This document shows positions 46,380 through 60,100 of a stretch of DNA of 64,000 nucleotides, one piece after another (the first letter of the stretch is position 1; every line of letters starts with the position of its first letter). Source of the stretch: Boesenbergia rotunda (taxonomy: Eukaryota > Streptophyta > Magnoliopsida > Zingiberales > Zingiberaceae); the NCBI GenBank assembly GCA_024364735.1, contig JAGFNQ010000730.1, forward strand, positions 372,001-436,000, in the 5' to 3' direction. Made by a program: the position numbers and the translations under genes. Below the pieces are notes generated by a model. That model had not been told where the DNA came from. It did no database searches and saw only the letters and a program-made list of their open reading frames with translations.

Positions 46380-47890
46380 AGGCCAGCACCAGTGAACATT
46401 GACTGTTGTCGTATCACCACTAGCTAAACCATAGATTAATTATCCGTCTATCATATACGAATGAGAACATATAGGTATAGATCTTGGCAACGTTGCAAGA
46501 CTGACTTTGAGAGACTTCTCAAGATGGAATTCTTTCTCTTAAACTTTTGTATTTAGTTGAGGTTTCCTTTTGAATGTAGTCAGTTTGAGAATTTGGGTTA
46601 GTCTTCTCCATAAGGAATTATATTTTCTTATTGAGTGACTTAATCCAAACATTAGACTTAGCCAACTTTCAAATTAAGCATAAAATCAAATCATATAACT
46701 TATCAACTAAGGTAACTTACAATATAGTTTGGACTTTCGGAATCGGATACGGATCCGTAGTTTGACTCGGATTCAGATTCAGTCTCAGCCACTTGATCTC
46801 TTGTCGGTATAGTTAGGAAGTTTGCTTGGCCTTGTTCTTTCTCATCTAATTCCTTTGACAAAGATTCATCCAAAGTTGCTTTCAACATCTTCTTCCTCCA
46901 TTTCTTTTTGTCTTTCTTCATGTTGGGGCATTTGGCCTTACAGTGTCCCTTCTTATTGCACTTATAGCAGATCGCCTTAGACTTAGGTTTTGTGGTTCGG
47001 TTGGACTCAGAATTCTTCTCTTTGGCTTGAACCACCTTTTTTATCTCCTTTTTGGTGAATCCTCGTTTCTTCTTGAACATCTTCCAAACTACGTTGACTA
47101 CTTCAAAGGTGATTTCTTCATCTTATTCAGAATATGATTCATCTTAGGATTCGGGTTAGAGTCATGATTTCAACTTTGGTTTCTTGCTTTTGATTTTTTT
47201 TGCAATTAAAGGAAAATATTTCTCAGCGGGTGTAGAATTAGTCTACTCATGTAACTCAAATTTAAAAAATAATTCATTTAATCTAATAATTGAAAGGTTC
47301 TTAGAAACCTTATAAGCATCTACCATAAATGTCAATAAGGTATTCCAAGGAAGAGTATTGAGTGCATACCTAATAATGTCGCGATTCTCCACTTGTCATC
47401 CAATTGAGTAGAGTTCGTTGAGAAGATGTTGGATTTGGGCGAGTAGTTGGCTTTCCAACTCTTCTTCCTGTATTTTAATATTATATAACATTTAACAAAA
47501 GACTGTTTAGCATCGGCCTCGATCTTCTTCATTGCGTTGTCCCATTTGTCGCACGTGAGTAGGACTCCTTCATTGGTAGCGATAGTGAATCTAGTTGGAA
47601 TCACTATCCACATCTTCACCTAAGTCTTTAGGTGGTACTCTATATGACCCTTCCAATAACCAAAGTCTTCGTCGGAGAATAATGACGATTGGGTTGTTCT
47701 ATAGCCTTCTTAATGGGCCATCAAAACAAATCTTACTCACAAAAAATTGAGAAAGAATTTGTCAAGACTTGGTCCCTGATTAGTAGTGCGGAAGGAAAGA
47801 AATAAACGAAATAAATAAATAAATAATAAGCAAAAAAAACTTACTCAATCGGTGGTTGCACTAATTAAGAGTGTCCCCGCTCTAATACCA
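46380..47890 (-). pseudogene. SIRE-like Ty1/copia element: primer-binding site and gag only
   Basis: Downstream (minus strand) of the LTR is a primer-binding-site-like tggtattagagc (47890-47879), complementary to initiator methionine tRNA with one change. Gag follows: a damaged N-terminal part (47619-47332), a gap with stops, then KKKRGFTKKEIKK and a CCHC zinc knuckle CYKCNKKGHCKAKCP (47080-46703). An acidic tail is visible (ETESESES). Pol is absent, as the element stops near 46380. It is inactive. Confidence 0.75.
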
Positions 47891-47892
47891 AT

Positions 47893-49430
47893 TGTAGGAT
47901 TGAAAAAGCGCTAGAGAGGGTGAATAACATGTGTCGCTTTTTCACTTTTTAAAGACTCATTTTTTTAGATAGTGATAGTGGTGGAATAAAGAAATAGAAA
48001 TAAGCACAAAAGTACACTTTATTTTTACTGGTTCGTAGCCTAGTGGTTGCTAATCCAATGCCTACAGTCTTTGATAGTTGTTGATATATAATTCAATAAT
48101 ATCTTCTTTCTCAAAGAGAAAGAGATTTAAAATTGGATAACATGCTCGATAAGGCATGAGTTTCAATATCATAAGTGTTTCTTCCTTTGAACGCCCGCGA
48201 ATTTGATCAATTTACTCTCTGTCCTTTGAAAACAGACATATTACATATATTTTGAACTAAAATTGTTATTTCTTTATCTGAAATTGAGTTATTTATCATA
48301 AGGTTATGATATCTCCTATCAATGAATGATAAGCACTTCTTTTTTTATTATCATTTTTTGAGTATAGCATATCTTTACAAGAGTTAGGAACAATAACCAG
48401 TTTACCATTCCTTTTCAAAAATCAAGTATGACAAAGAAAAAATGAAATAAGAATACCGACAACAAGAATCCGGGGAGTGACCATAGTTGTTAGAGCATCA
48501 CGTCACCGTTGCGTCAGAGTTTCGAAGAAGAACGAGAGTATGAGGACGTAGAAGAGTAGAATCCGAAGCTTCTATTCACGACTTCTTTTAAAGGATATTC
48601 CAAGCACCTAGATCAACCCTGGGTGCCTCCAACACGGTCTATTCGATCAAACTCTATCACAATTTATCCATCTTTAAGCACCTAGAATCCTTCCAGGCGC
48701 CTGGACTGCTAAAATAGATGAAGCTTTATCTGACTCCTTCGGCATCGACTTTATCCTTCTGGGCCCTCTAGAACCCTTCTGGACACCTAGACGTCAACGT
48801 GCACAGACCAAATAAAGAGTGCCACCTCATCTGCATGCTGATTTGTGTTCAGGTCATCCAGGCACTTGGACCCTATCCGATCGCTCAGACCTCTGCACCA
48901 CAGTGTTATTGGTTCTAGCTAACTTATGATTATAGATCTTTGCACCACAGTGTTATCATAACAGTATAAAATTATGATAGAGTGATCATTTTACAATGTT
49001 CTGTCTGGACTTGAGTTTCCTATGAAATCCTAGGTTGAACTGATGTCTATTGTTTTTCTAAAGGGAACTCGTCCTTACTCACTCCACTCAGGAGAGTTTA
49101 CCTAGTGTCAAACATACAGTCTTCTAGACCTATTTGGACTTTCTGCTTAGCATCCGATCCTCATACCCCCCAGGGCTTCCTTCGATGTCCAATCCTTGCC
49201 GACCCATCAATTTTCTTGTCTAGTGTCATTGATTTGCCAAGTCTTTTACCTTTGCCTAGTATCCGTCTAATTAACTTACTAGGGATTTTCTTTGCCTAGT
49301 ATCTAGTACAGCTAACCTGCTAGGCTTTTCCTCTGAGCTACCGGTACACTTAATCATTAGATCACAACAAAGCTTAACTTTGAATTATTGTCGTTATCAA
49401 AATCAAGTTGATTATTTGATGCTCCAAAAT
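47893..49430 (-). repeat. Long LTR (~1.5 kb) of the SIRE-like copia element
   Basis: The inner end (minus strand ...caatcctaca) lies 2 bp from the primer-binding site. The outer part holds the reiterated 'ttgcctagtatc' phrases (49240-49310) common in such long LTRs. A TATA-like tttaaaag lies at ~48589. The outer boundary is unclear because a MITE starts at 49431. Confidence 0.6.
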
Positions 49431-49651
49431 TGATAGACAACGTGAATTTTCAACGTGAAACTTAACGTGAATGACGTGACATTCCAAGTGCAATGATCCT
49501 CGACGGGTTCACCATGCCCCCTAAGTTATAGTTTTGTTCGGGGCGGCGGCCGGAGGCCGCCATCGGTGTTCAAGCGACAATCAGACGTGTACACGAAAAG
49601 TGTCGCATCATTCACGTTGAATTTCATGTTATAATTTCACGCTCTCTATCA
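49431..49651. mobile_element. MITE with ~55-bp inverted termini and a GC-rich core
   Basis: The left arm is tgatagacaacgtgaatttt...aacgtgaatgacgtgaca. The right arm read in reverse is tgatagagagcgtgaaatt...aacgtgaatgatgcgaca. The core (cgacgggttcacc, cctaagttatagttttgttc, then a cggcggccggaggccgcc palindrome) matches, in reverse, the interior of the foldback family (4039-4381 and 62207-62360). No ORF is present. Confidence 0.65.
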
Positions 49652-49689
49652 TAGCTCTCGATGCTCCTTGCACCAACACAGTATGTTGT

Positions 49690-50340
49690 TTGTCTCTTTC
49701 TCAAGACTCGCCTTTACTAAAGATGAGAAACCGTAACACGTTTATTGTTCATTTTTAAGTTCAAGTATGAAAGACAATAAGAAATGATAATAATAATTAT
49801 ACCGACAACTAAGGATCCGGAGATGGGCATGATTGTCGGAGCAACAATTTATCCTAGTGTCAGTGTTTCAGAGCAAGGCGGGAGTAGAGAGCCTAGAGGC
49901 ACTTGAGAATTGGTAAAGAAGCCTCAGCTCGAGGCCTTCTTTTATAGACCTAAATCAGTATATCGATAGCCTTGAAAACTAAATTCAGATCCAGTTGATT
50001 GGTCTACCAATCCCCGGGATTGGTCAACCGATCTACCCTTATTCCAATTCGCTTCGGTCATGCCAATATCACAGTCTTTATATATCCTTGATCACACCCT
50101 CTACCATGTCAATAAGATCGCTCTTATCATTTGTCACATCAACCAATAAGATCGCTCTTATCATTTGTCACATCAACCATCTGAGACTTATTCAATCCAC
50201 GTTATGTCACATCAACACACAGGATGACTCGACGACCACATCAACATTTGGTCAAAGCAGTCTTTTGATTTACCAATCTGGCCTCGGTCTAACAATCTCT
50301 ACAAAACAAAGTCAACACAGTAATATGAAAATTAAATACA
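49690..50340 (-). repeat. Partial LTR related to the 47.9-49.4 kb LTR
   Basis: Bases 49770-49960 follow the same order as 48455-48600 (ccgacaac.aa.gatccgg.ga, gttg(t/c)(t/c)(a/g)gagca, gtgtttcagag, cttcttttatagacc). A TATA box, tataaaagaag (minus), lies at ~49949. Bases 50105-50180 contain a 40-bp tandem repeat (caataagatcgctcttatca twice). The right end is undefined. Confidence 0.5.
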
Positions 50341-51192
50341 ATTAGATTTGACTGTCCGATCTCAATTTCAAAATTCAAATGAATCCCTTAGTCGAATCTA
50401 CGCCTAAGGATGTCCTCATAAAAAAGACTTATCCTTATCCATTCTTCTTTTCAAAAAACCGATTCGATAGACCCAAAAACCTATTCGATAGATCGGTTAC
50501 AAGTAAACCTAAACTTGCAACCAGACGACTAAAGCTCACGAGCAATCCAAGAGATTTCATTGTCAAAATGGGAAAAGAAAAAAACATACAAATTGACAAA
50601 TTTGCAGCCACCAACAAACTCACAGTTAGACAATCAATGGGCTCACGAGCAAACCCGAACTTGCAACGGGGCAACTAATGGGCTCACAAAACATGAGCTT
50701 GCAGCCTAGCAGCTACCATAAGCTCATGATCAAGTTGCAAGCTCACCATTGGACTCAAGACAACAATGGAAGGTGTACTCAAGGCAATGGAATTGAGAAT
50801 AGAAGGAAAGGCTGCAAGCTCACTGTTGGGATTGAAAGGAAGAAAATATTGACTGATTTTGAGTGAATTAAAATGAGGCTAAAACTCAATCCACAGATGG
50901 ATTGCAAGCCCATCTTTCAACTAATTCTACATCTAGTAAACGAAAAAAAATAACATAGTCCCCTTCACCTTCAATGATTTCGACCTTTAAATAAACATAT
51001 CCTAAGCAAATAGGACTCAAATCTAATGGTTTTTTTCCACTTACAGTTAAATAACTTGAGAAGCAACATCTCAAAAGACAACATCTAGATGAGCACAATG
51101 GTACTATTTTTGTTTTTGGTGATGAAATAATACAAAAACTTGCAAGACCAAGTAGATTCTAAATACTAAGCTGATTCATGGCACTTCCATCC
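50341..51192. other. 3' flank of HISN4
   Basis: This includes the presumed 3' UTR of HISN4 and spacer. Short open frames here show no recognisable domain. Confidence 0.4.
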
Positions 51193-54100
51193 TTAATGCC
51201 CATCACATGCTCTAACTTCTATGCCATTCTGCAGCAGGTGTTCTTTGACTGACCATATCGGAACCTGCAGAGTGAAAAAAACATTAATCTTAATTTTATA
51301 TAGAACACAAAGTGAATGTTCCTTTGTAATCCACAACAACACTGGAGAAACTAATCATACAAAAATCTCTAATCTATTTTCAGATTGATAGGGTTGTAAG
51401 CTTGCCTATATAGCTACTTGTCAGTTATACCATCAAATAATCAGCAAAAGATATGGAGTTATGAAATTACCTCCTTCCTGTGGAAAATTCCAGCGGCAAG
51501 TGCAGCTGATGCATTTGTCTTTTCAAAGACTTCAGAGAAGTGCTCGACGGCACCTGCACCACTGCTCGCAATTACAGGAATCGTGACGGCATCAGATACC
51601 AACTTGATTAAGTCTATGTCAAATCCTTGACCCTGACCTGCAAACAAGTCTCTTATGAATTTTTTTTCAGGTAAACGATGTCATATCAGTACAGTACACC
51701 AAGGAGAACATTTGCTATGCATTTAGCAGACTGACCATATTTTAACAATGACAATTTGGTAGTTTCTACAGTACTGTGACTGACTAGTGCATATTATTAG
51801 AAAGAAGAATGTACGTAAGATTATCGACCTCCATGTACGAAAAATTACCATCACAGTCTATGCAGTTTAATAGTATTTCTCCAGCTCCAAGTTCTTCAAC
51901 AGCTTTTGCAAGTTCAAAAGCTCCAATAGGCCGAACCTCACGTCCACCATTGACCTGCACAAGAAAAGGTCAAATCAGACGAGAGATTTGAAGACCTTGT
52001 TTGTTCATCTGAGGTTAACACAGTAATCCAATTTATAGTTACGAGTTTGTGTTGAAGCATCCAGACTAGTTTGAAGAAATTTGTGACAAAATACATGACT
52101 AGAAAAAATAATGTGCATAAATAATGAAAAGCTTACTGTGCACTGATACCATGCGTACTCTTCACCTGAGGGACCTGAAGTTATCATGGAAGAAGAAATG
52201 CAATCATAGAGAAGTGGAAAGAAACATATAATGAGAAAAGCAAAAATTTGTGGAGCTAAAAGGAGCAAGAAAGGCTACATTATAATTATATAGTACCTGG
52301 GTAAGAAACCTTGATGGTCTTAAATTCAACATCATCAGGGCTCCTGACATAGACTCTCCGAGGATCAATGCTCACAACTACTGCCTGATGGAGTTAAAAG
52401 GATCAACAATAAACATTATTATTGTCATAGTTTTTTTAGTAAGTCAGATATATATTGCACAAAATTCAAAATCTTTGTTCCACAAAAAAAAAATTGAATA
52501 TCAAGAAAAGGTGACAAGAAATGCAACTAGAGTTCTACTCTCCATAAGACAACCATGATCGAAACATTTATCTTGATGATCGAGATATATGAGAAATGCA
52601 TCCTCAATAAACAATTAGCTTGTCACATACTTTCATTGAAAAGGTTCAGATAGGGAGAAAAATAAAGTGTGACAGGGAGAGAGAACAGCTGAAATATAAG
52701 TGCAACAAACGTAGGACATGGATAAGCAAAAAGAAGAAGAAAAAAAAGAAATGCCAACCTGGTTCCCATAAACACGAGAAATCTGCTCCAAGCTGGTTTT
52801 CCCAGTCTTCACCTTAAACATGTACAAGGGTAAGATTAGCAAAGGATAATGGTGAAGAGTGAATGCAGAGGAAAGCATATATCAGATGCCTACTCCAGTT
52901 CTTAAATACTCTTCTGCAGCATAAACTGCATCACTTCCAATTGATATCTTATCTGCACCCGATCTAAAATATTCAGATGCCACTTCCAAGCTCGAATAGT
53001 ATCTGCAGAAGAATACTATGTCCAGAGATCAAACCCAGAGAATTTGACAAGAACTTTTTACTAATAAGGAAAATTTGATACTAAAAAAGGAAAGCAAACA
53101 TGAGTATGTTGTCTGCATAAGACTGTAAAATAGATGATGTTTTTCTACTTATCCAAGTCAAATAAATTACAATCATATGCTTTCTAGTATCCACAAAGAA
53201 GAAAGTCCAGCCTGTTTAATCCAACAAATCAGCATCCTAATGGATGTAGAATCTTATATAGGCATAGGAAAGTAAAAGATCCTGCACGCATTAGATATTT
53301 GTAGTCCTACGAATCAGGAAAAAAATAACAACCTTCCATTTCCATCTGTGAAGTCTCGTATCCCACCACCAACTGTTAGTGGTACAAAAACATTTTCCGA
53401 AGTGTAGCGCAATATCTTCTCAGCATACATGTGAAGGCACAAGTAGTTTAGCATAAAAACAACTATAGTAATACCAGATAATGCAAAAGCATGTTTTTTT
53501 TTTTTTTTGCAGACCTGTAACATTGGCAAATCTCCCAAGGGAAAGTCACGGAAACCAGTTATGTTTAAAAAACTAACCTGGAATATTGAACAATTACTTC
53601 AAATGAATTATTTGTAATGTTAAAAGTATAATAAGGAAATTTGTTTATACTGCTGTAGAACAAGCATATACCTCATCAGCGCCATCCTTATAATACTGAC
53701 CTGCTAGATCCACCGGTTTGCCAAGGTTTCTAACCTATTGACGTGAAAGCAAAATAAGAAAGTGTACTTAAAAAAAAGTAAGAAGGAGAGAGGTCAAACA
53801 TTTAAAGCAAAGGTATTTGTCTCAAGTTCATTTAGAGAGCCTTCTTATTCCACTTGCTCTAGGCTCACCGCTTTAAGGTAAGTGAAACTACCCAACAACT
53901 CTACAGATGCCTAATGCCCTTTCTTTCATCCCCCATATGGAATAGGCTCCCAAATCAGAATCGATATCGGAGCTTGCAACCATTTGTGATCCATACCAGG
54001 GTTATTCCCACATACACATAGCTCAGTTTACAACTTGAGTTGTGCAAAATGAAGTATAATATGAGGTTCAAGAGTATCATCACTCATCAGTATGATGATA

Positions 54101-57100
54101 ATTAGAGATCAAATGAATTTGCCAGCTAAGTCAGAACCCTAAATAATTGCTAAAATTTTCAAGTGAACAAATGCAACTACAAAAAAAGATTCCACGTAAC
54201 AACAATTCTTTTTCCATTTATAAAAGGCTAATTTATTCAAATGAACCATATACAAGATTCTTTTCACCGTCATTTTCCATCTCAATCCTCTGATGTCACT
54301 AAGGTCTCTCCCTCCTCATCCAGCACTGCTGTCTATTGTCGGTTTCCTCTCCAACAACAGGCTAAAAGTCGAAAAGTACTAAATTGACTAATAATGTCTC
54401 AACTATACTCCAGGCCTAAGTAGGGTATGACAACTTAGATAGTAGTTCAAATAAATTCAAGATCAAAAGTTGTATTGAGATCATGAAATGGAGGCGGCAT
54501 TCTTAGACTTTGTACACCAAATACCAAGTCTACCAAAAGGAAACTATGAACACAGCTGCCTCTCACTATAGGCCCACGAGTCAAATACACACACACACAC
54601 ACACACAGATTCTTTGCTCTGTGGACTTCTTTGTGCGGGCCTGTGCGGACGCAGTACATTTTTTTTTTTTGATGATTTTTTTTAAGCTCCCAGTTGTGCC
54701 AATAAGATTTTGCCTTTAGGGTTTAGTGGTTGAGTTATAATGTTAAGTATAAAAAAAATTCAAACCGAAAAAATAGTTAGGGTTTGCACGGTAAGGTCCT
54801 TAGCATAGCAAACCCCTATACACACGTGCACACACACACACTGGTACCTCTTTCTAGGAAATTTCTCCTACCTCTTTCTCATTTGAATGTTCTCTTACAT
54901 CATACTGGTCCCCTTTTGTGACTACAAGATCCCCTTTATCATTTGCCCTCACATCAAGACATGCAATGACCTGCATAACAGCATCAAGTTTGTTTTTTTT
55001 TCCAAAAATGAAGCAATTATTACATAGTCATGAATAAATAGGCGCCTAAATATCCATATCAACTAGATCAAATAACTCACTCGCTTTGCCAGTCGTGATG
55101 CTTTACCAAAGACTGATTTCTATAAGGTTACAAGCACAATTAATCAGATTGTACAATAATGCTCATCATGTACAGAACACGACCATATTGGAATACCAGG
55201 TATACCTTTGTCTTTGAAGATGAAGAGGGGTCAAGAAACTTCTTTAATATGGAAATCCCGACATCTATAGAATCATATTACAGAAAGTTATTTTACTAGC
55301 AGGGATTAACAATAGAATATGAACTAAAGTTGAATTTTTTGAGACTCTGAAGGAGGATTCCACCAGACTATATATTAAACATACAAAAGCACTCTGAAAG
55401 AAGTCATCAGCAACAAGCTGTATTTGTCCTAACTATTTGGGCTTGGTTATATGGATCTTATCCCTAGCTAATCTCTAAGCAAAGCTTTATCACTAGCACC
55501 ATTCAATTCATCCCGACCCCTTCCACCGTTTACTTCAATAATTTAAACTCTTCTAACAACGGAAACTGTTGGTGCCTTTATGTCTATATCATCTCTGCCT
55601 ATTTTCCCTTATTTTGTCAAATATTGAACCTACACCTAAGGGGTCTTAGTAATATTCTATATTTAATCCTTTTTAGTAACACTGCCCGTATCTTAACATT
55701 TTCATCAATGTTAAATTAGTCTTTTGTACAAGTTGCATCTTAAAAATCCAATATGCCAATCCATAAAGCATGGTAATGCCAATCTTATAAAACTTTCCTT
55801 TTTCCCGAGCAGAGAGCGATTAAAAAAGACTACAGAAGCTCCTTCTGCATTTCAACCATTCATTCTTTTAATTAATGGCATCTTCATCAATATCTACTTC
55901 TTTTAGAATAGACTAGCAGCATTACAAGAATTACAAGCTGTAATCTATGTATAAGATGTTAGCCTACGTGAAAAGTTGATAATAGAGTGAAGATAATTGC
56001 CAGTCCTACTGAAGAAGTCAGATAACAAAATCAATCACATATTCAACAGTTTGGAACTAAATAACAACATAAAGAAGCCCAAAATTACCTCTACAAAATC
56101 ATTCTCTAATTTCCTCATCCTCCTTCCAGGCACTTGAATTAAGAAAGATAGGAGCAAAACACCCATTTCCATAACAACTTCTAGTAAGTAACCAAAAACT
56201 AAACATCATCTTTCCTTATCACCAATTAAAATAATCCACAAGATAAAGGTCAAATCATAGCCAACTTGCACATTCACTCCGCATCCTATAGCCTCATAAT
56301 CACAGACTCAGTTCTGGAGCTACTCAAACTTACGTTTGTTTGCAAACTACCTCAAAAGGAAACTGGAACCGCACAGAGTGTAATCTTCTATTAAATTAGA
56401 AGTAGTTGTGATCTCAAAAAAAATTCAGCAAGAAATGTAATAAAAGTATTAATCATGTTCGAGCATGTTGCAAATATAAAAAAAAAATGTTAATATTGAC
56501 TTGTAACCTATACTGTTTGGAGAATGTACCTCCACTCTTTTCTGGATGAAACTGGACAGCATGCACATTACCCCTTGTTATAGACGAAACAAAGCTATCA
56601 CCATAATTACATATTGATGAAATCCACTCGTTATTAGCATCTGACTAAGCAAAAGTTTTGCAAAGAATAATTAAGGCAAGACTCTTCATTAAACAAAAAT
56701 ACGAGAATGGGTTGGTCTGATTGTCAGATCACAAGAAACATACGGGCATCACACGGTAGGAATGAACAAAATAGACATGACGCCCTCCAACATCATCCAA
56801 AATTTTGGTGTCTTTGGTGGTTTGCAAAGCATTCCAGCCAATATGAGGTACTCTGAGACCATTTGATGAATCAAAACGTCCAACAAAACCAGGTATCAAA
56901 CCAAGACCTTTTACTGCACAAATAAATGTTATTCATATAATCATTTGGGAAAAGAAAAAAGAAAGATCAGAAATATGACTCGTGTATCAGCACAAGAGAT
57001 AAAAAAGGAACTATGGAACATGGTATATTGGAGAGATAGTTTCACGAGAATCAGTTGAGGATGTCCAGAGATACCTTTCTCACATGCAGACCATTGCAAT

Positions 57101-60100
57101 AGAAATTACAAGTTAATAATTACTAGTAAAATTCATGTAATGGATAATACAATTTGACTGAAACACGCAGAATAAATGATCTCTTTTGAAAAAGTTTGGT
57201 TTGTATAGGAAAGAATCCTTTGGTCTTCCTGTTCATGAACATTTAGTTAATGGAGCTAATAAAGCAAAGAACAAGCCAAAAGGAATTTCAATATCCACCT
57301 GGACCATTCTCTTCACTGTACTCGAACAATAATTGAAGCCCAAGGCAAATCCCCAAAAATGGACGATCACTCTCTATGTATCTACAAAGTGTCTCGGCCA
57401 TCCTTGATGACAATGAACATAAGTAAGCAAAACATAAATCGAGTAGAAAAAGTAAGCAAATATCTAAAGATCATCAATATGGGGACACAAAAATTTCAAG
57501 AATGATAAAGCAACTCTTTTAAAACAATAAGTATAGCGCAAAAGAGTATGTTAAAATTTTCCAGATAACAAATATCAGAAGATAACCTTTACAGGCGTTG
57601 TATAAACAGACAAAAGGACAAGATAGATTCTTCAAGTAAGTAACAGCGTTAGTACCACAATGAATATATGGAAGAAAGCAGACAAATTTATACAAAACAA
57701 AGGATCTGTGGTTGACAAAAATTCTTAACCATAGAAAAGAATGAACTAGCATAACTTTAACAAGGTGGCAGAAAAATTGAGTTACCAAATAACCAAAAGC
57801 ATGAAGTGAGCCATAAGCGGTTCATTGAGAAAACCCCAATATCTTGACAAGGAAACATTGCAAATACAGAATCATTTAATCCATCAAATTACTAAGTCCA
57901 ACAAAGAACAGTTGAAGCCTACATGGGCAGCATGCGCTGATAAATGCAAGGTATGATAAAAAGACTGCATTTACCCAGTTCGCTCTAACACTTCCATTGC
58001 TGCTGCAAAGGCCCCAACACCAGGAAAAACAAGGAGTTTAGCATCAAGAATGTCTTCTGGATTTTGCACCTAAAAAACAAAAGTAATTTCACTGATAAAT
58101 TAGTTAATTTTCCTATTCAAAAATATGCATGGAGCAGAAAACTATCAAATGATAGTTAGATTCTTTTAGAATATTTCTATGAGAGAAAAAAAGGCAAGGT
58201 CCCTTTAATATTGTTAAAGAAATTAGTTGTTCAAGAATGGCTTGCAAGGTTCAAATAAATTCAAACCAAACAAAAATTTTGTGTTGACTCTCTGAAAACC
58301 GAAAGCCTTTTATATATAATGTTGTATAATTGGAAGTTGACGTGAACCTACTATAAACAGCAGAAGTCTTACCTCATCACTTCATAATAAATCATATTCA
58401 AAGAGGCAAAGCCTTTTATATATAATTTTGTATAATTGGAAGTTAACTTGAACCTACAAATTACTTAATGATTCAAAAAAAAACTTGAATTTTATATAAA
58501 CAGCAGAAGTCTTTTGATATTTAATCCAAGTGAAGAATTCCTTAATGATTCAAAAAAAACGATGTCATTGTGAAGTTGGTCCTTATCTTCATGGAAGAAC
58601 TTCAACAAAAATAATATCTAGCTAAATTGATCCTTACAAATAGATTATCAAAAGCAAAAGGTATAATGCTAGAATTTTAGATGAAAGAACATATGGTCTT
58701 TTTGTTCAATGAGATCTCTCAAATTCAATCCACCTAGCTGGGTGATTGGCACCTTTATCAGGTGTGGTGTGCAGGTTTATTAACAATCGTTGCCCAGGAT
58801 AGAGCAATCTTCAACTCCATAGAAGCATTCCAAATTTCAGTATTGATGATCTTTCAAAGCCTTAAAACACTTTAAGGGGGAGAAGAAAGAGCTCATGAGG
58901 AAATATCACAACCTAAGTAATTGTGATTTGAGAGAAGGGCCTTGAATCCTTTATATAATAACGGAGAGGTGATTCAGGTAGTATAAATTGAAAATTTATA
59001 CTACTGAGAGAGAGCAAATCCCTTTTTCTTCTCTCCTCACAACCAAGAGAAACTAATAGACAACATTTTTCCCACAATGCCCATTTTACACCTTGCAAAC
59101 AAGTGTTGATCGGCATTGCTAGCAATGCTAATCAACACTATCATTCTTCCATTTCTAGAAATTCCTTGATTTTAGTCTCACATGAACTAAGATTTGCGAA
59201 TACTCGAGTTAGTATTTGATCCTGTCGCGAAATGAGATGAACTCCCAAGAGCAACGTGGTCTCCCAAAGGTCGCGAGCTGCTGAGGCTGGCTCCGATCTG
59301 CAAGAAAACGACCGTTAGCAATCCGCCGGGAAAAGTCCCCGGCAAGGCCCTCCTACGGTCAAGTCAGTCCCCGGTAGTGGAAGAAGGAGAAAGCAATGGA
59401 ACAGCAAACACACTATTGCGCGTACCTGTGTGAAGGGGTGCGGAGGGGCTTATATAGCCGAGGGAGCCGACAGCTTCTGTCCGGCCTGCCACCTTTTGTC
59501 GTATGCGAGAATAGGGCAAGGCATAGCCAGTGGTGGCAGGGTAAGGTGTCGCAAACCGGAATAAGACAAGGGGCGCTGTCAGCTTATGGGCGAGCGCCGC
59601 CAGGCCCCGCTCAGCCTGACACAAGCGTAGGTGGCCGTGGTACGGGGTGCCAGGGTATGGCAGGAGGATCATGGCGTCGGCGGGATACTCGCGATTCGGG
59701 ACTGAATGATATCAGGTCTACGCGGACCCTTTTCTGCTAGTGTTGTGTCAGGAAGTGGGTGTTCTATTGGATCGCGACAAAACCTCGAACGGGAGTGTCA
59801 ACCGGCAACTTGGAGTGAACTAGGGCCCTATGGTCACTATCACATAGGATAGCCATGCTCTCTGAGTCAGGGTATGCTCGGACTAGAATACCCCGACTGA
59901 GTCGGAAGTGAGGTGGTCGAAGACTATATACCCATCTGGCTCGGGGCTCCCCTAACTCGGGCACTCGCCACTTGGGAACTCCAGGGTTTTGACCTCCGGT
60001 GGCTCGGTAACCATCCTCCGATCGGGGTCGGTATCTTGCCGACCTCGGAGGAAACGGGTCGAACCGATCATCTGAGCACTCGGTTTGCCAGGCCCATGGG

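Noticed and set aside
59364..59740. Overlapping open frames of 102 and 114 aa on both strands
   Set aside because: They lie inside the solo LTR and owe their length to GC content; there is no recognisable protein.
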